DNA of 11,525 bases from Clostridiaceae bacterium. GTDB taxonomy: Bacteria; Bacillota; Clostridia; Oscillospirales; Acutalibacteraceae. The notes under the pieces were generated by a model. The model was not told the origin of the DNA, made no database searches, and saw only the letters and a program-made list of their open reading frames with translations. The DNA lies in assembly GCA_016295355.1 (NCBI GenBank), contig JAEDLK010000037.1, forward strand, positions 1 through 11,525. The letters run 5' to 3'. Below, one piece after another: positions 1 to 6,149 of this stretch. The translations under genes and the position numbers were made by a program. Within the stretch, counting starts at the first letter, position 1. Each line of letters begins with the position of its first letter.

Positions 1-12
1 TAAAATCGGCTT

Positions 13-38
13 ATCGAAACGCTTTTTAGCGTTTCGAT
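13..38. repeat. perfect 11-bp inverted repeat with TTTT loop
   Basis: ATCGAAACGCT (13-23) and AGCGTTTCGAT (28-38) are exact reverse complements around a TTTT loop. It could be the terminator of an unseen gene to the left, but no uninterrupted T-run follows on the plus strand (ATATTCTATAG). On the minus strand a TTTT comes only about eight bases after the stem. A protein-binding palindrome is the other option. Confidence 0.6.
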
Positions 39-67
39 ATTCTATAGTCATTATAGCGGCGCCGTTC

Positions 68-203
68 GCAACAAGCTGCCGGTCGTGCCTGGCCAACACA
101 AAGGCGCACGGCCGTGTGCCAAAGGCTGACAGTCGGCCGTCGTGGCTACGGCCTGGGGTTCACTCGTAAACCGAGAAGAACCGGCACAACAGCCGGTTGT
201 TGC
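68..203 (+). ncRNA. possible structured RNA of unknown family
   Basis: The two ends of this stretch can pair: 68-74 (GCAACAA) with 197-203 (TTGTTGC), 75-78 with 190-193, and 85-89 (GTGCC) with 183-187 (GGCAC). Inside sit a 7-bp hairpin with GGCC loop (103-120, one G-U pair), a 6-bp hairpin with 7-nt loop (135-153) and a weak 4-bp hairpin (157-172). A competing local hairpin, AACCGGC/GCCGGTT at 179-198, would exclude part of the closing helix. I looked for conserved blocks of RNase P RNA, tmRNA, SRP RNA and 6S RNA and could not place it in any of them. No convincing promoter lies directly upstream. It may equally be an untranslated leader, a repeat element or chance pairing in GC-rich DNA. Confidence 0.25.
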
Positions 204-233
204 TTTGTCATAAAGGTCTTTGACATTCAATAC

Positions 234-251
234 GTGTTCCAAACGGAACAC
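234..251. repeat. 18-bp dyad GTGTTCC-N4-GGAACAC
   Basis: A perfect 7-4-7 inverted repeat with spacer AAAC lies about 60 bp upstream of the htpG -35 box. It is followed by TTTAAT, so a weak terminator is conceivable, but the short U-tract also fits an operator. It does not match CIRCE (TTAGCACTC-N9-GAGTGCTAA) or the Gram-positive LexA box. Confidence 0.5.
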
Positions 252-258
252 TTTAATA

Positions 259-276
259 GAATCATAATGATGATTC
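259..276. repeat. 18-bp dyad GAATCAT-N4-ATGATTC
   Basis: A second perfect 7-4-7 inverted repeat with spacer AATG lies 25 bp centre to centre from the previous dyad, with an unrelated arm sequence. It ends about 33 bp before the htpG -35 box, which suits an upstream regulatory site. The factor is unknown. Confidence 0.45.
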
Positions 277-309
277 ACAGTTTCTTAACAAAAAGAGGGA
301 GGAATTTCT

Positions 310-337
310 TTGACTTTTCGACGGTTTGTGATATAAT
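310..337 (+). promoter_or_regulatory. sigma-A promoter of htpG
   Basis: TTGACT (310-315) and TATAAT (332-337) are separated by 16 bp. Transcription should start near 344, giving a leader of about 90 nt. TTAGCATTC just after the -10 box resembles one half of a CIRCE element, but the second half is absent, so HrcA control is not supported. Confidence 0.85.
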
Positions 338-365
338 ATTAGCATTCATATTATTGAAACTTTCA

Positions 366-398
366 GACTTGAATCGGCCTGAAAAGGCAGTTCGAGTC
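366..398 (+). promoter_or_regulatory. htpG leader hairpin with GAAA tetraloop
   Basis: GACTTGAA (366-373) pairs with TTCGAGTC (391-398, one G-U pair). After a small internal loop, GCCT (377-380) pairs with AGGC (385-388) around GAAA, a GNRA-type tetraloop. The structure ends about 20 nt before the purine-rich ribosome binding site (AGAGAAGAGG) and does not cover it. A simple RNA thermometer that hides the Shine-Dalgarno sequence is therefore not seen. An mRNA-stabilising or protein-binding role is possible. Confidence 0.45.
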
Positions 399-432
399 GG
401 AAGGCTTTGGGCAAAGAGAAGAGGTTATAACA

Positions 433-2325
433 ATGGCAAAGAAACAGTTTAAGGCGGAATCAAAGCGGTTGTTGGATTTGATGATCCATTCCATCTACAC
501 CAACAAGGAAATTTTCCTGCGCGAATTGATTTCCAACGCAAGTGATGCATCGGACAAGTTGCATTTTCTGTCCTTGACGAATGAGGTGGCTCGTCGTCAG
601 TGCGGAGAATTAACCATTGATATTGTGCCGAATAAAGAGGCACGGACGCTGACAGTGACCGACCGCGGTGTGGGCATGACCAGAGAAGAACTGGAAACCA
701 ACCTCGGCACGATTTGCAAGAGCGGTTCTTTGCAATTTAAGGAAGAAATGACAAAAGAAGAGGAGAAGGAAGCCGTCAACATCATCGGCCAGTTCGGCGT
801 CGGCTTTTATTCGGCCTTCATGGTCAGCGATCGTATCAGCGTTTTAACCAAGTCTTATCAAAGTGATACAGCCTACCGTTGGGTGTCCGACGGGGCCGAC
901 GGCTATACCATCACCGAGGCCGAAAAGGCGGATGTCGGTACGGTTATTGAAATGCACATCAAGGATGATACCGACGACGAGAAGTACAGTGAGTATCTCT
1001 CGGAATACACCCTGCGTCGGTTAATTAAAACCTATTCCGATTATATACGTTACCCGGTACGATTGATGTGCGAAAAGCACGAAACAACCGGTGAGGGTGA
1101 AAACAAGACCGAAACCGTGACAAACGAGCTGGAAACGATCAATACCATGGAGCCGGTTTGGAAGAAGAGCAAAGCACGCTTGAAAAAAGAGGAGACCAAC
1201 CAATTCTATAAGGACCAGTTCCACGATTTTGCCGATCCGCTCATAACCGTTCGGGTAGCGGCCGAGGGCGTTGTTTCGTATGATGCGTTGCTGTTCATTC
1301 CGGAGAAAGCCCCCTATGATTATTTCACAAAGGAATATCAAAAAGGGTTACGCCTGTACACCAACGGTGTGCTGATTATGGATCATTGCACCGATTTAAT
1401 TAACGAGCATTATCGGTTTGTAAGAGGTGTGGTGGACACTGCTGATTTGTCGCTGAACATTTCCCGTGAAATGTTGCAAAAAGATCAGGCGGTTTCGGTT
1501 ATTGCCAAGAATTTGGATAAAAAGATTCATAGTGAACTTAAAAAGACGCTGGAAAAAGACAGAGAAACCTACGAGCGGTTCTATAAGGCCTTCGGTATTC
1601 AGTTAAAATACGGCGTGGTGGCCGATTACGGCATCCATAAGGAAGAATTAAAGGATCTTTTGATGTTCTATTCCATGAAGGAACAAAAGCTGATCACCAT
1701 CAAGGAGTATCTTGAAGCTGCTCCCGAAGGGCAAAAACACATTTATTATGCCTGCGGGGAAACCGCCGCTAAAATTTGTGCCCTACCGCAGACCGAGCTG
1801 GTTCGTAAAAAGGGCTATGATATGCTCTGCTTAACCGATGAGGTCGACGAATTCGTGATGAATATTCTGATGAAAGAAGGAGATCGTGACTACTGCTCCA
1901 TCAACAGCGATCATGCCGATTTATTGGATGAGGAGGATACCAAAAAGGCCGAGGAATCCGCAGAAGAAAACAAGGATTTGTTGAGCTTTATCAAGGAAAC
2001 TCTGTCCATCAGTGATGCGGTCATTTCTCGCAAATTGGTCAGCCAGCCGGTCTGTCTGTCCGCCAAGGGCAGTGTGACACTGGATATGGAAAAATATTTC
2101 GCCTCTCTGCCGGGTGAGCAGGGCGGCGGTGTCAAGGCTGAACGGGTGTTGGAGCTGAATGCGTCCCACGCCGCCTTTGCCGCTCTTAAAAAAGCGTACG
2201 AAACCGATCAAGAGCGTGCCGCCACCATGGTGCGGGTGTTGTACGGTCAGGCTTTGCTGATTGCCGGATTGCCTGTAGAAGATCCTACCAGCTATGCACA
2301 GGACGTTTGCTCGTTATTTGAGTAA
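433..2325 (+). CDS. htpG: HtpG, Hsp90-family molecular chaperone
   Basis: Cytosolic ATP-dependent dimeric chaperone that remodels client proteins. The 630-residue length is normal for bacterial HtpG. The N-terminal GHKL ATPase shows ELISNASDASDK (residues 31-42, with catalytic Glu31 and Mg-binding Asn35), DRGVGM (77-82) and the glycine-rich IGQFGVGFYSAFMV (118-131) at the end of the ATP lid. The middle domain carries LNISREMLQ (341-349), whose Arg345 corresponds to the arginine that contacts the ATP gamma-phosphate. The C-terminal dimerisation domain runs to the end, and as expected for bacteria there is no MEEVD tail. The ATG follows AGAGAAGAGG at good spacing. The gene has its own promoter at 310-337 and stands alone. 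No intrinsic terminator is evident before the thrS promoter, so read-through would meet the T-box terminator. Confidence 0.97.
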   Translation: MAKKQFKAESKRLLDLMIHSIYTNKEIFLRELISNASDASDKLHFLSLTNEVARRQCGELTIDIVPNKEARTLTVTDRGVGMTREELETNLGTICKSGSLQFKEEMTKEEEKEAVNIIGQFGVGFYSAFMVSDRISVLTKSYQSDTAYRWVSDGADGYTITEAEKADVGTVIEMHIKDDTDDEKYSEYLSEYTLRRLIKTYSDYIRYPVRLMCEKHETTGEGENKTETVTNELETINTMEPVWKKSKARLKKEETNQFYKDQFHDFADPLITVRVAAEGVVSYDALLFIPEKAPYDYFTKEYQKGLRLYTNGVLIMDHCTDLINEHYRFVRGVVDTADLSLNISREMLQKDQAVSVIAKNLDKKIHSELKKTLEKDRETYERFYKAFGIQLKYGVVADYGIHKEELKDLLMFYSMKEQKLITIKEYLEAAPEGQKHIYYACGETAAKICALPQTELVRKKGYDMLCLTDEVDEFVMNILMKEGDRDYCSINSDHADLLDEEDTKKAEESAEENKDLLSFIKETLSISDAVISRKLVSQPVCLSAKGSVTLDMEKYFASLPGEQGGGVKAERVLELNASHAAFAALKKAYETDQERAATMVRVLYGQALLIAGLPVEDPTSYAQDVCSLFE

Positions 2326-2374
2326 GCGCTTTGTTTGGACAAGATAATCGGGCAAAAAATCGACCGTATATATC

Positions 2375-2403
2375 TTGACAAGCTAAAATAAGCGTGATAT
2401 ACT
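2375..2403 (+). promoter_or_regulatory. sigma-A promoter of the T-box/thrS unit
   Basis: TTGACA (2375-2380) is a perfect -35 box. A 17-bp spacer ends in TGA, forming an extended -10, and TATACT (2398-2403) follows. Transcription is predicted to begin near 2409-2411, just before T-box Stem I. Confidence 0.9.
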
Positions 2404-2408
2404 AATCG

Positions 2409-2666
2409 GGTAAAGGCTATGACGGAAAGAAGTAGTCCCTGTACCGCCTTTCCAGAGAGAGAAACATCCTTCTGAAAGTTTCTTATTGTGCATCAGGGAG
2501 GAAAACCGTTCCCGAGCTGCGGCGCCCAACCGTCTGTAAAGCAGTAAGTGCCGTCGTATTTCTGCGTTAAAGAAATAGGGTGCAAAGCCCTGTGAGTAAA
2601 AAATTAAGGTGGAACCGTGCAATGAAGCACCCTTAATGCCGATAACCGGCATCATAGGGTGCTTTT
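2409..2666 (+). promoter_or_regulatory. threonine T-box riboswitch (specifier ACC)
   Basis: The leader senses uncharged tRNA-Thr and permits thrS transcription when threonyl-tRNA runs short. Stem I: GGAA (2424-2427) pairs with TTCC (2509-2512) and TCCCTG (2436-2441) with CAGGGA (2494-2499). Between them lie the AGTA loop-E side (2431-2434) and the specifier side, with threonine codon ACC at 2505-2507 followed by a purine. The distal arm has AGAGAG (2454-2459) and AGAAAC/GTTTCT (2460-2465/2478-2483). A Stem III candidate is AGGG/CCCT (2577-2580/2588-2591). The antiterminator is canonical: TTAAGG (2604-2609) pairs with CCTTAA (2631-2636), TGGAACC is the tRNA-acceptor bulge, and GTGC/GCAC forms the upper helix. 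The competing terminator is listed separately. The specifier matches the downstream gene, which makes the call firm. Confidence 0.95.
2625..2666 (+). terminator. T-box conditional terminator
   Basis: AAGCACCCT (2625-2633) pairs with AGGGTGCTT (2656-2664), with an inner TGCCG/CGGCA stem, and TTTTGTGTT follows. The left arm overlaps the right arm of the antiterminator (2627-2636), so the two folds exclude each other. Confidence 0.93.
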
Positions 2667-2702
2667 GTGTTATCGGAGCCAATCGGCAGAAGGGAGAGAA
2701 AA

Positions 2703-4469
2703 ATGAAAATCATCTTAAATGACGGAACCGTCAAAGAGTGCGAGGACAGAGAAGAACAACTGCATGTGATTCGTCACACGGCGGCTCATGTAATGGCACA
2801 GGCCATTAAACGGCTGTATCCGCAGGCAGATTTTGCTTACGGACCCGCTACAGAGAAGGGCTTTTATTACGATGTTGATTTGGGCGATGTTAAGTTGACC
2901 GATGAAGATTTAGCTGCCATCGAGGCGGAAATGCACCGCATTGTCAAGGAAAATCTGCCCATTAAGCCCTACACGCTGGAGCGTGCCGAGGCCATTGCAC
3001 ATATGCAAGAGCGCGGCGAAAAATACAAGGTCGAGCATATCGGCGATTTGGCAGAGGATGCGGTCATCAGCTTTTATAAGCAGGGCGAGTATGTCGATAT
3101 GTGTATCGGCCCGCACCTAACCTACACCAAGGCGCTGAAGGCCTTCAAGATCACAGGTCAGTCCGGTGCTTATTGGAAAAACGATAAAAACAATAAGATG
3201 TTGACCCGCATCAACGGTATTGCCTTTGCTTCGCAGGCCGAGTTGGATGATTATCTGACTTTGATGGCTGAGGCCGAAAAGCGTGATCACCGTAAGCTCG
3301 GCAAGGAAATGAAGCTGTTTATGTTGTGCGATGAAGGCCCGGGCTTCCCGTTCTTTTTGCCTAACGGCATGGCTCTTAAGAATGCCCTTATTGACTACTG
3401 GCGTGACATCCATTACCGAGACGGTTATGTGGAGGTGTCCACACCGCTGATTATGAACCGTAAGCTGTGGGAAACCAGCGGACATTGGGATCACTATAAG
3501 GACAATATGTATTCCACCGAAATTGACGAGGAAACCTATTGCATTAAGCCTATGAACTGTCCCGGCGGCGTTATGGTGTATCGCAGTCAGCCCCACTCCT
3601 ATCGTGAATTACCGCTTCGCGTAGGTGAATTGGGCGTGGTGCACCGTCACGAGCTGAAGGGTGCCTTGCACGGCTTGTTCCGTGTGCGTTGCTTTACGCA
3701 GGATGATGCGCATATTTTCATGCGTAAGGATCAAATCACCGACGAGATCATGGGTGTGGTTCACCTCATCAACGAAGTGTACCAAAAGTTCGGCTTTAAG
3801 TATTACATTGAACTGTCCACCCGTCCCGAGGACAGCATGGGCAGTGATGAGGACTGGGAGGCCGCCACTAACGGTCTTAAGAGCGCTTTGGAGAAACTGG
3901 GACTGGAGTATATTATCAATGAAGGTGACGGTGCCTTCTATGGTCCGAAGATTGACTTCCATTTGGAGGACAGTCTGGGTCGTACCTGGCAGTGCGGCAC
4001 CATTCAGTTGGATTTCCAAATGCCGTTGAACTTCGGTCTTGAATATGTGGATGAGAATGGCGAAAAACAGCGACCGATTATGATTCACCGTGTGTGCTTC
4101 GGTTCTATCGAACGGTTTATCGGTATCATTACCGAGCATTTTGCCGGCAAATTCCCGGCTTGGTTGGCCCCGGTACAGGTAAAGGTGTTGCCGGTGTCCG
4201 AGAAAACAGCCGATTATGCCAAAAAGGTGTACGAGCAAATCAAGGCGTCCGGTATTCGTTGCGAGTTAGACGAGCGAAACGAAAAAATTGGTTATAAGAT
4301 TCGTGAGGCACAGGCGGTTGACCGTGTTCCGTATATGCTGGTACTCGGCGCCAGAGAGGCCGAGGAAAACACCGTATCGGTGCGGAACCGCGACACGGCA
4401 GAAACCGTGACGGTGTCTATGGATGAATTTTTGACAAGATTAAAAAAAGATATCAAAGATCGTGTATAA
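2703..4469 (+). CDS. thrS: threonine--tRNA ligase lacking the TGS domain
   Basis: Class II synthetase that charges tRNA-Thr in the cytosol. The editing domain, which removes mischarged serine, has HTAAH (His25, His29) and CIGPH (Cys134, His138), matching E. coli His73/His77 and Cys182/His186 with a constant offset of 48. The catalytic core shows the expected zinc ligands: Cys in MNCPGG, His in DDAHIF and His in MIHRVCFGS. The motif 2 region (VVHRHELKGALHGL) and motif 3 (GSIERFIGIITEH) are also present. The C-terminal anticodon-binding domain is complete. At 588 aa it is shorter than the usual ~640: after ten TGS-like residues (IILNDGTVKE) the editing domain begins at once. The ATG at 2703 has AAGGGAG upstream. 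An in-frame GTG at 2667 would add 12 residues but abuts the terminator and does not restore TGS. Controlled by the T-box. Confidence 0.97.
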   Translation: MKIILNDGTVKECEDREEQLHVIRHTAAHVMAQAIKRLYPQADFAYGPATEKGFYYDVDLGDVKLTDEDLAAIEAEMHRIVKENLPIKPYTLERAEAIAHMQERGEKYKVEHIGDLAEDAVISFYKQGEYVDMCIGPHLTYTKALKAFKITGQSGAYWKNDKNNKMLTRINGIAFASQAELDDYLTLMAEAEKRDHRKLGKEMKLFMLCDEGPGFPFFLPNGMALKNALIDYWRDIHYRDGYVEVSTPLIMNRKLWETSGHWDHYKDNMYSTEIDEETYCIKPMNCPGGVMVYRSQPHSYRELPLRVGELGVVHRHELKGALHGLFRVRCFTQDDAHIFMRKDQITDEIMGVVHLINEVYQKFGFKYYIELSTRPEDSMGSDEDWEAATNGLKSALEKLGLEYIINEGDGAFYGPKIDFHLEDSLGRTWQCGTIQLDFQMPLNFGLEYVDENGEKQRPIMIHRVCFGSIERFIGIITEHFAGKFPAWLAPVQVKVLPVSEKTADYAKKVYEQIKASGIRCELDERNEKIGYKIREAQAVDRVPYMLVLGAREAEENTVSVRNRDTAETVTVSMDEFLTRLKKDIKDRV

Positions 4470-4486
4470 TCCTAATATGTTTTACT

Positions 4487-4536
4487 GTACCGTGTAATAG
4501 GAGTGTTTTATCCGTCATTGGTAAGATACACGATAC
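4487..4536 (+). promoter_or_regulatory. leader hairpin in the thrS-gdhA gap
   Basis: CGTGTA (4491-4496) pairs with TACACG (4527-4532), extended past one mismatch by GTA/TAC. The loop is 30 nt and the stem ends close to the gdhA ribosome binding site. No T-run follows, so it is not a terminator. I find no clear promoter in the 85-bp gap, so gdhA may be transcribed partly from the thrS promoter. The long loop makes the hairpin uncertain. Confidence 0.25.
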
Positions 4537-4554
4537 GAGAGAAGGGAGAAAACT

Positions 4555-5898
4555 ATGAAAAACGAGTATATGTTGTCTGTTTTGGAGACAGTCAAAAAGA
4601 GAAATGCCGGCGAACCGGAATTTATTCAAACGGTCACAGAGGTGTTTGAAAGCATTGAGCCGGTGATCGAGGCTCGCCCCGACTTGGTAGAGGCCGGTGT
4701 TTTGGAGCGTATTGTTGAACCGGAGCGTCAGATTGTTTTCCGAGTTCCGTGGGTGGATGATAACGGTAAGGTGCAGGTCAACCGCGGCTTCCGTATTCAG
4801 TTTAACTCGGCCATCGGTCCGTATAAGGGAGGTTTGCGTTTTCACCCGTCGGTTTACAGCGGAATCGTTAAGTTTTTGGGCTTTGAACAAATCTTCAAAA
4901 ACAGCCTGACCTCTCTGCCCATGGGCGGCGCCAAGGGTGGCAGTGACTTTGATACCAAGGGCAAGAGCGACGGCGAGGTTATGCGGTTCTGTCAGAGCTT
5001 TATGACCGAATTGTACCGTCATATCGGCCCGAACTGCGATGTGCCGGCCGGTGATATTGGTGTCGGCGGTCGTGAAATCGGCTATTTGTTCGGTCAGTAT
5101 AAGCGGATTCGGGATGAGTATTCCGGCGTGTTGACCGGCAAGGGTTTGTCCTACGGCGGCTCTTTGATTCGCCCCGAGGCGACCGGTTACGGCGCTGTGT
5201 ATTACACCATGGAAATGTTAAAGCATTTCGGCGATTCTATTAAGGGCAAGACCTTTGTGCTGTCGGGCTTCGGCAATGTTACCTGGGGTACCATCAAGAA
5301 GATTAACGAACTCGGCGGTAAGGTTGTCACGATTTCCGGATCTACCGGTTACATTTATGATGAAGACGGCATTGACGGCGAAAAACTGGATTATTTGCTT
5401 GAAATGAGAGCCTCCTGCCGTCACCGTGTACAGGACTATGCCGATAAGTTCGGTGCTGCCTTCTTCCCCGGTGAAAAGCCGTGGGGACGCAAGGCGGATG
5501 TTATCATGCCCTGCGCCACACAGAACGAGGTCGGTCTTGAGGAAGCCAAGCAGATTGTCGCCAACGGCGTTAAGTATTATGTTGAGGTTTCCAATATGCC
5601 AACCACCAATGAGGCCATTGCTTATTTGAAGGAGCATGGGGTTATTGCGGCACCCTCCAAGGCTGTTAATGCAGGCGGTGTGGCTGTTTCCGGTTTGGAA
5701 ATGTCTCAAAACTCCATGCGGTATAGCTGGACGGCCAAAGAAGTTGACGAAAAGCTGTATGACATTATGAAGAATATCTTTGAGACCTCCATCGAGGCCG
5801 CCCATGCTTACGGTTTGGGCGATGACCTGGTGGCTGGCGCCAATATTGCCGGCTTCTTAAAGGTTGCCGAGGCCATGAAGGAGCAAGGTTGCTGCTGA
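4555..5898 (+). CDS. gdhA: NAD(P)-dependent glutamate dehydrogenase
   Basis: Catalyses interconversion of 2-oxoglutarate plus ammonium and glutamate, linking nitrogen assimilation or amino-acid fermentation to central carbon. The 447-residue length fits the small hexameric class. Substrate and catalytic residues are recognisable: Lys91 in GPYKGGLRF, Lys115 in FKNSL, Lys127 in MGGAKGGSD and Asp167 in PAGDIGVGGREIG. Each sits two positions after its counterpart in Clostridium symbiosum GDH (89, 113, 125, 165). The Rossmann loop reads SGFGNVTWG, and the second strand ends in ISGSTG without the acidic residue typical of strict NAD enzymes. NADP use is therefore plausible but not certain. The ATG has AGAAGGGAG upstream. 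The C-terminus ends in two cysteines, which is unusual but small. Transcription stops at the hairpin at 5937. Confidence 0.96.
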   Translation: MKNEYMLSVLETVKKRNAGEPEFIQTVTEVFESIEPVIEARPDLVEAGVLERIVEPERQIVFRVPWVDDNGKVQVNRGFRIQFNSAIGPYKGGLRFHPSVYSGIVKFLGFEQIFKNSLTSLPMGGAKGGSDFDTKGKSDGEVMRFCQSFMTELYRHIGPNCDVPAGDIGVGGREIGYLFGQYKRIRDEYSGVLTGKGLSYGGSLIRPEATGYGAVYYTMEMLKHFGDSIKGKTFVLSGFGNVTWGTIKKINELGGKVVTISGSTGYIYDEDGIDGEKLDYLLEMRASCRHRVQDYADKFGAAFFPGEKPWGRKADVIMPCATQNEVGLEEAKQIVANGVKYYVEVSNMPTTNEAIAYLKEHGVIAAPSKAVNAGGVAVSGLEMSQNSMRYSWTAKEVDEKLYDIMKNIFETSIEAAHAYGLGDDLVAGANIAGFLKVAEAMKEQGCC

Positions 5899-5936
5899 AT
5901 TAAGCGTTTAACAAGCATTCCGCTTTTTTGCGCACA

Positions 5937-5974
5937 AATCCCGGTAATACCAAAGGTGTTACCGGGATTCTTTA
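5937..5974 (+). terminator. terminator after gdhA
   Basis: AATCCCGGTAA (5937-5947) and TTACCGGGATT (5959-5969) form a perfect 11-bp stem, extended inside by ACC/GGT, and CTTT follows. The T-run is short but the stem is very strong. A weaker AAGCG/CGCTT stem followed by TTTT lies just before it, near 5902-5928. Confidence 0.85.
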
Positions 5975-6080
5975 GGCCTTTATGGGGCCAAGCTATGCCT
6001 CTTTTACAAAAATAGTCTTTGCGTTGTCGGCCTTTTTTTCAAGGAAAGGATCACGCTTGGCGGCGGAAGGGATGGCTCGG

Positions 6081-6109
6081 TTGACAAACCGCTGAAAGCA
6101 GGGTACAAT
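6081..6109 (+). promoter_or_regulatory. sigma-A promoter of the metal-binding lipoprotein gene
   Basis: TTGACA (6081-6086) and TACAAT (6104-6109) are 17 bp apart. Transcription should start near 6116, leaving a leader of about 35 nt. I could not identify a Zur or MntR operator over the promoter. Confidence 0.88.
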
Positions 6110-6149
6110 AGACGAAATACCCAAGAAAACCTTAAACGGAGGAAAAACC

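Larger units (their letters stand above)
1..309. other. gene-free, hairpin-rich region upstream of htpG
   Basis: No reading frame here looks like a protein: the frames that stay open show no family motif and have no good ribosome binding site. Instead the stretch is dense in inverted repeats. They are a perfect 11-bp stem with TTTT loop (13-38), stems at 103-120 and 135-153, a 7-bp stem at 179-198, and two 18-bp dyads at 234-251 and 259-276. The gene upstream of the window is not visible, so part of this could be its 3' end and terminator. A TTGACA at 220-225 has no partner -10 box at usable spacing. The htpG promoter begins at 310. Confidence 0.6.

Noticed and set aside
220..225. TTGACA upstream of htpG as a second promoter
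   Set aside because: No -10-like hexamer occurs at 16-18 bp; the nearest AT-rich box is about 26 bp away.
339..347. TTAGCATTC after the htpG -10 box as a CIRCE half-site
   Set aside because: The matching GAGTGCTAA half at nine-base spacing is absent; only a chance half-match remains.
51..452. Open frames of 75 and 112 codons across the htpG upstream region
   Set aside because: No family motifs, low-complexity GC-rich translation, no ribosome binding site, and overlap with the htpG promoter and start.
2667..2702. GTG start giving a 600-residue ThrRS
   Set aside because: The GTG directly abuts the T-box terminator T-run and lacks a ribosome binding site; ATG 2703 has AAGGGAG in place.
3609..4238. 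209-residue minus-strand frame inside thrS, and similar long antisense frames in gdhA
   Set aside because: Shadow frames produced by codon bias of well-supported genes; no motif or ribosome binding site.
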